Source of the DNA: Marinomonas gallaica
GTDB lineage: Bacteria > Pseudomonadota > Gammaproteobacteria > Pseudomonadales > Marinomonadaceae
NCBI RefSeq assembly: GCF_001639745.1
Contig: NZ_LTAX01000025.1
Location: 1 to 48,158 of the forward strand
Length of the DNA stretch: 48,158 nucleotides
Direction: 5' to 3'
The translations under genes and the position numbers were made by a program. Each line of letters begins with the position of its first letter. Positions within the stretch are counted from its first letter, which is position 1. Of the stretch, positions 48,126 to 48,158 are shown piece after piece. The notes beneath the pieces were generated by a model that worked only from the letters and a program-made list of their open reading frames with translations, had not been told where the DNA came from and made no database searches.

Positions 48126-48158
48126 AAAATCCGATTAAGCATTCTTAATCGGATTTTT
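48126..48158 (+). terminator. Terminator after ldtD at the window end
   Basis: A perfect 14-bp stem, AAAATCCGATTAAG (48126-48139) with CTTAATCGGATTTT (48144-48157), loop CATT, then T at the window edge. The 80 bases before it (48046-48125) hold an imperfect two-tier inverted repeat, GGGCT/AGCCC (48069-48073 with 48118-48122) outside TAATGC/GCATTA (48082-48087 with 48104-48109), and no gene that I can see. Confidence 0.85.

Overview
The window is a gene-dense stretch of a gammaproteobacterial chromosome. Protein sequences and gene order point to the Oceanospirillales/Pseudomonas side of the class, and a marine Marinomonas-like genome fits best; this is an inference from recognised families and remembered synteny, with no search run. 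From rsmI to gatB the order follows, from memory, the Pseudomonas aeruginosa PA4422-PA4484 neighbourhood. I see no rRNA, tRNA, CRISPR array, insertion sequence, prophage or broken gene. No gap without a gene exceeds 300 bases; the largest, 41204-41442, is the mreB/gatC divergent promoter region.

Layout. (1) 107-5588, minus: thiamine operon thiC-thiE-thiS-thiG-thiH behind a clear sigma70 promoter and a TPP riboswitch. (2) 5619-9670: rsmI diverges from lpoA-yraN-diaA, which converges on sspB. (3) 9281-14249, minus: rplM-rpsI, petA-petB-petC (cytochrome bc1) and sspA-sspB, separated by hairpin terminators. (4) 14290-17864: zapE/zapG (division), a NIF3-family protein and the periplasmic protease DegS/AlgW. 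(5) 17869-24942, minus: ibaG-murA-hisG-hisD-SRPBCC and the phospholipid transport operon mlaFEDCB. (6) 25108-32086, plus: yrbG, lptC-lptA-lptB, rpoN, ptsN, ptsO, mgtE, darP. (7) 32090-41203, minus: mreB-mreC-mreD-maf-rng-yhdP-nit. (8) 41443-48045: gatCAB, a REC-REC-GGDEF regulator on the minus strand, a YkgJ-family protein and the L,D-transpeptidase ldtD.

The theme is envelope construction and its control: peptidoglycan (murA, lpoA, ldtD, mreBCD), lipid asymmetry (mla, yhdP), LPS export (lpt) and envelope stress proteolysis (degS, with sspB as a ClpXP adaptor), joined to core translation, respiration and the nitrogen-PTS.

I found no complete undescribed system. The points most worth checking are: mreC appears to start at an AUU codon; ThiE carries a large degenerate ThiD-like N-terminal domain; the thi leader holds a second copy of part of its own aptamer plus an alternative partner for P1; the sspA leader has two competing pairings, one covering the ribosome binding site; several conserved neighbours (dolP, hisC, kdsD-kdsC, hpf, rapZ, tldD/pmbA, thiF) are missing from their usual places; and three convergent gene pairs carry hairpins inside the coding ends.
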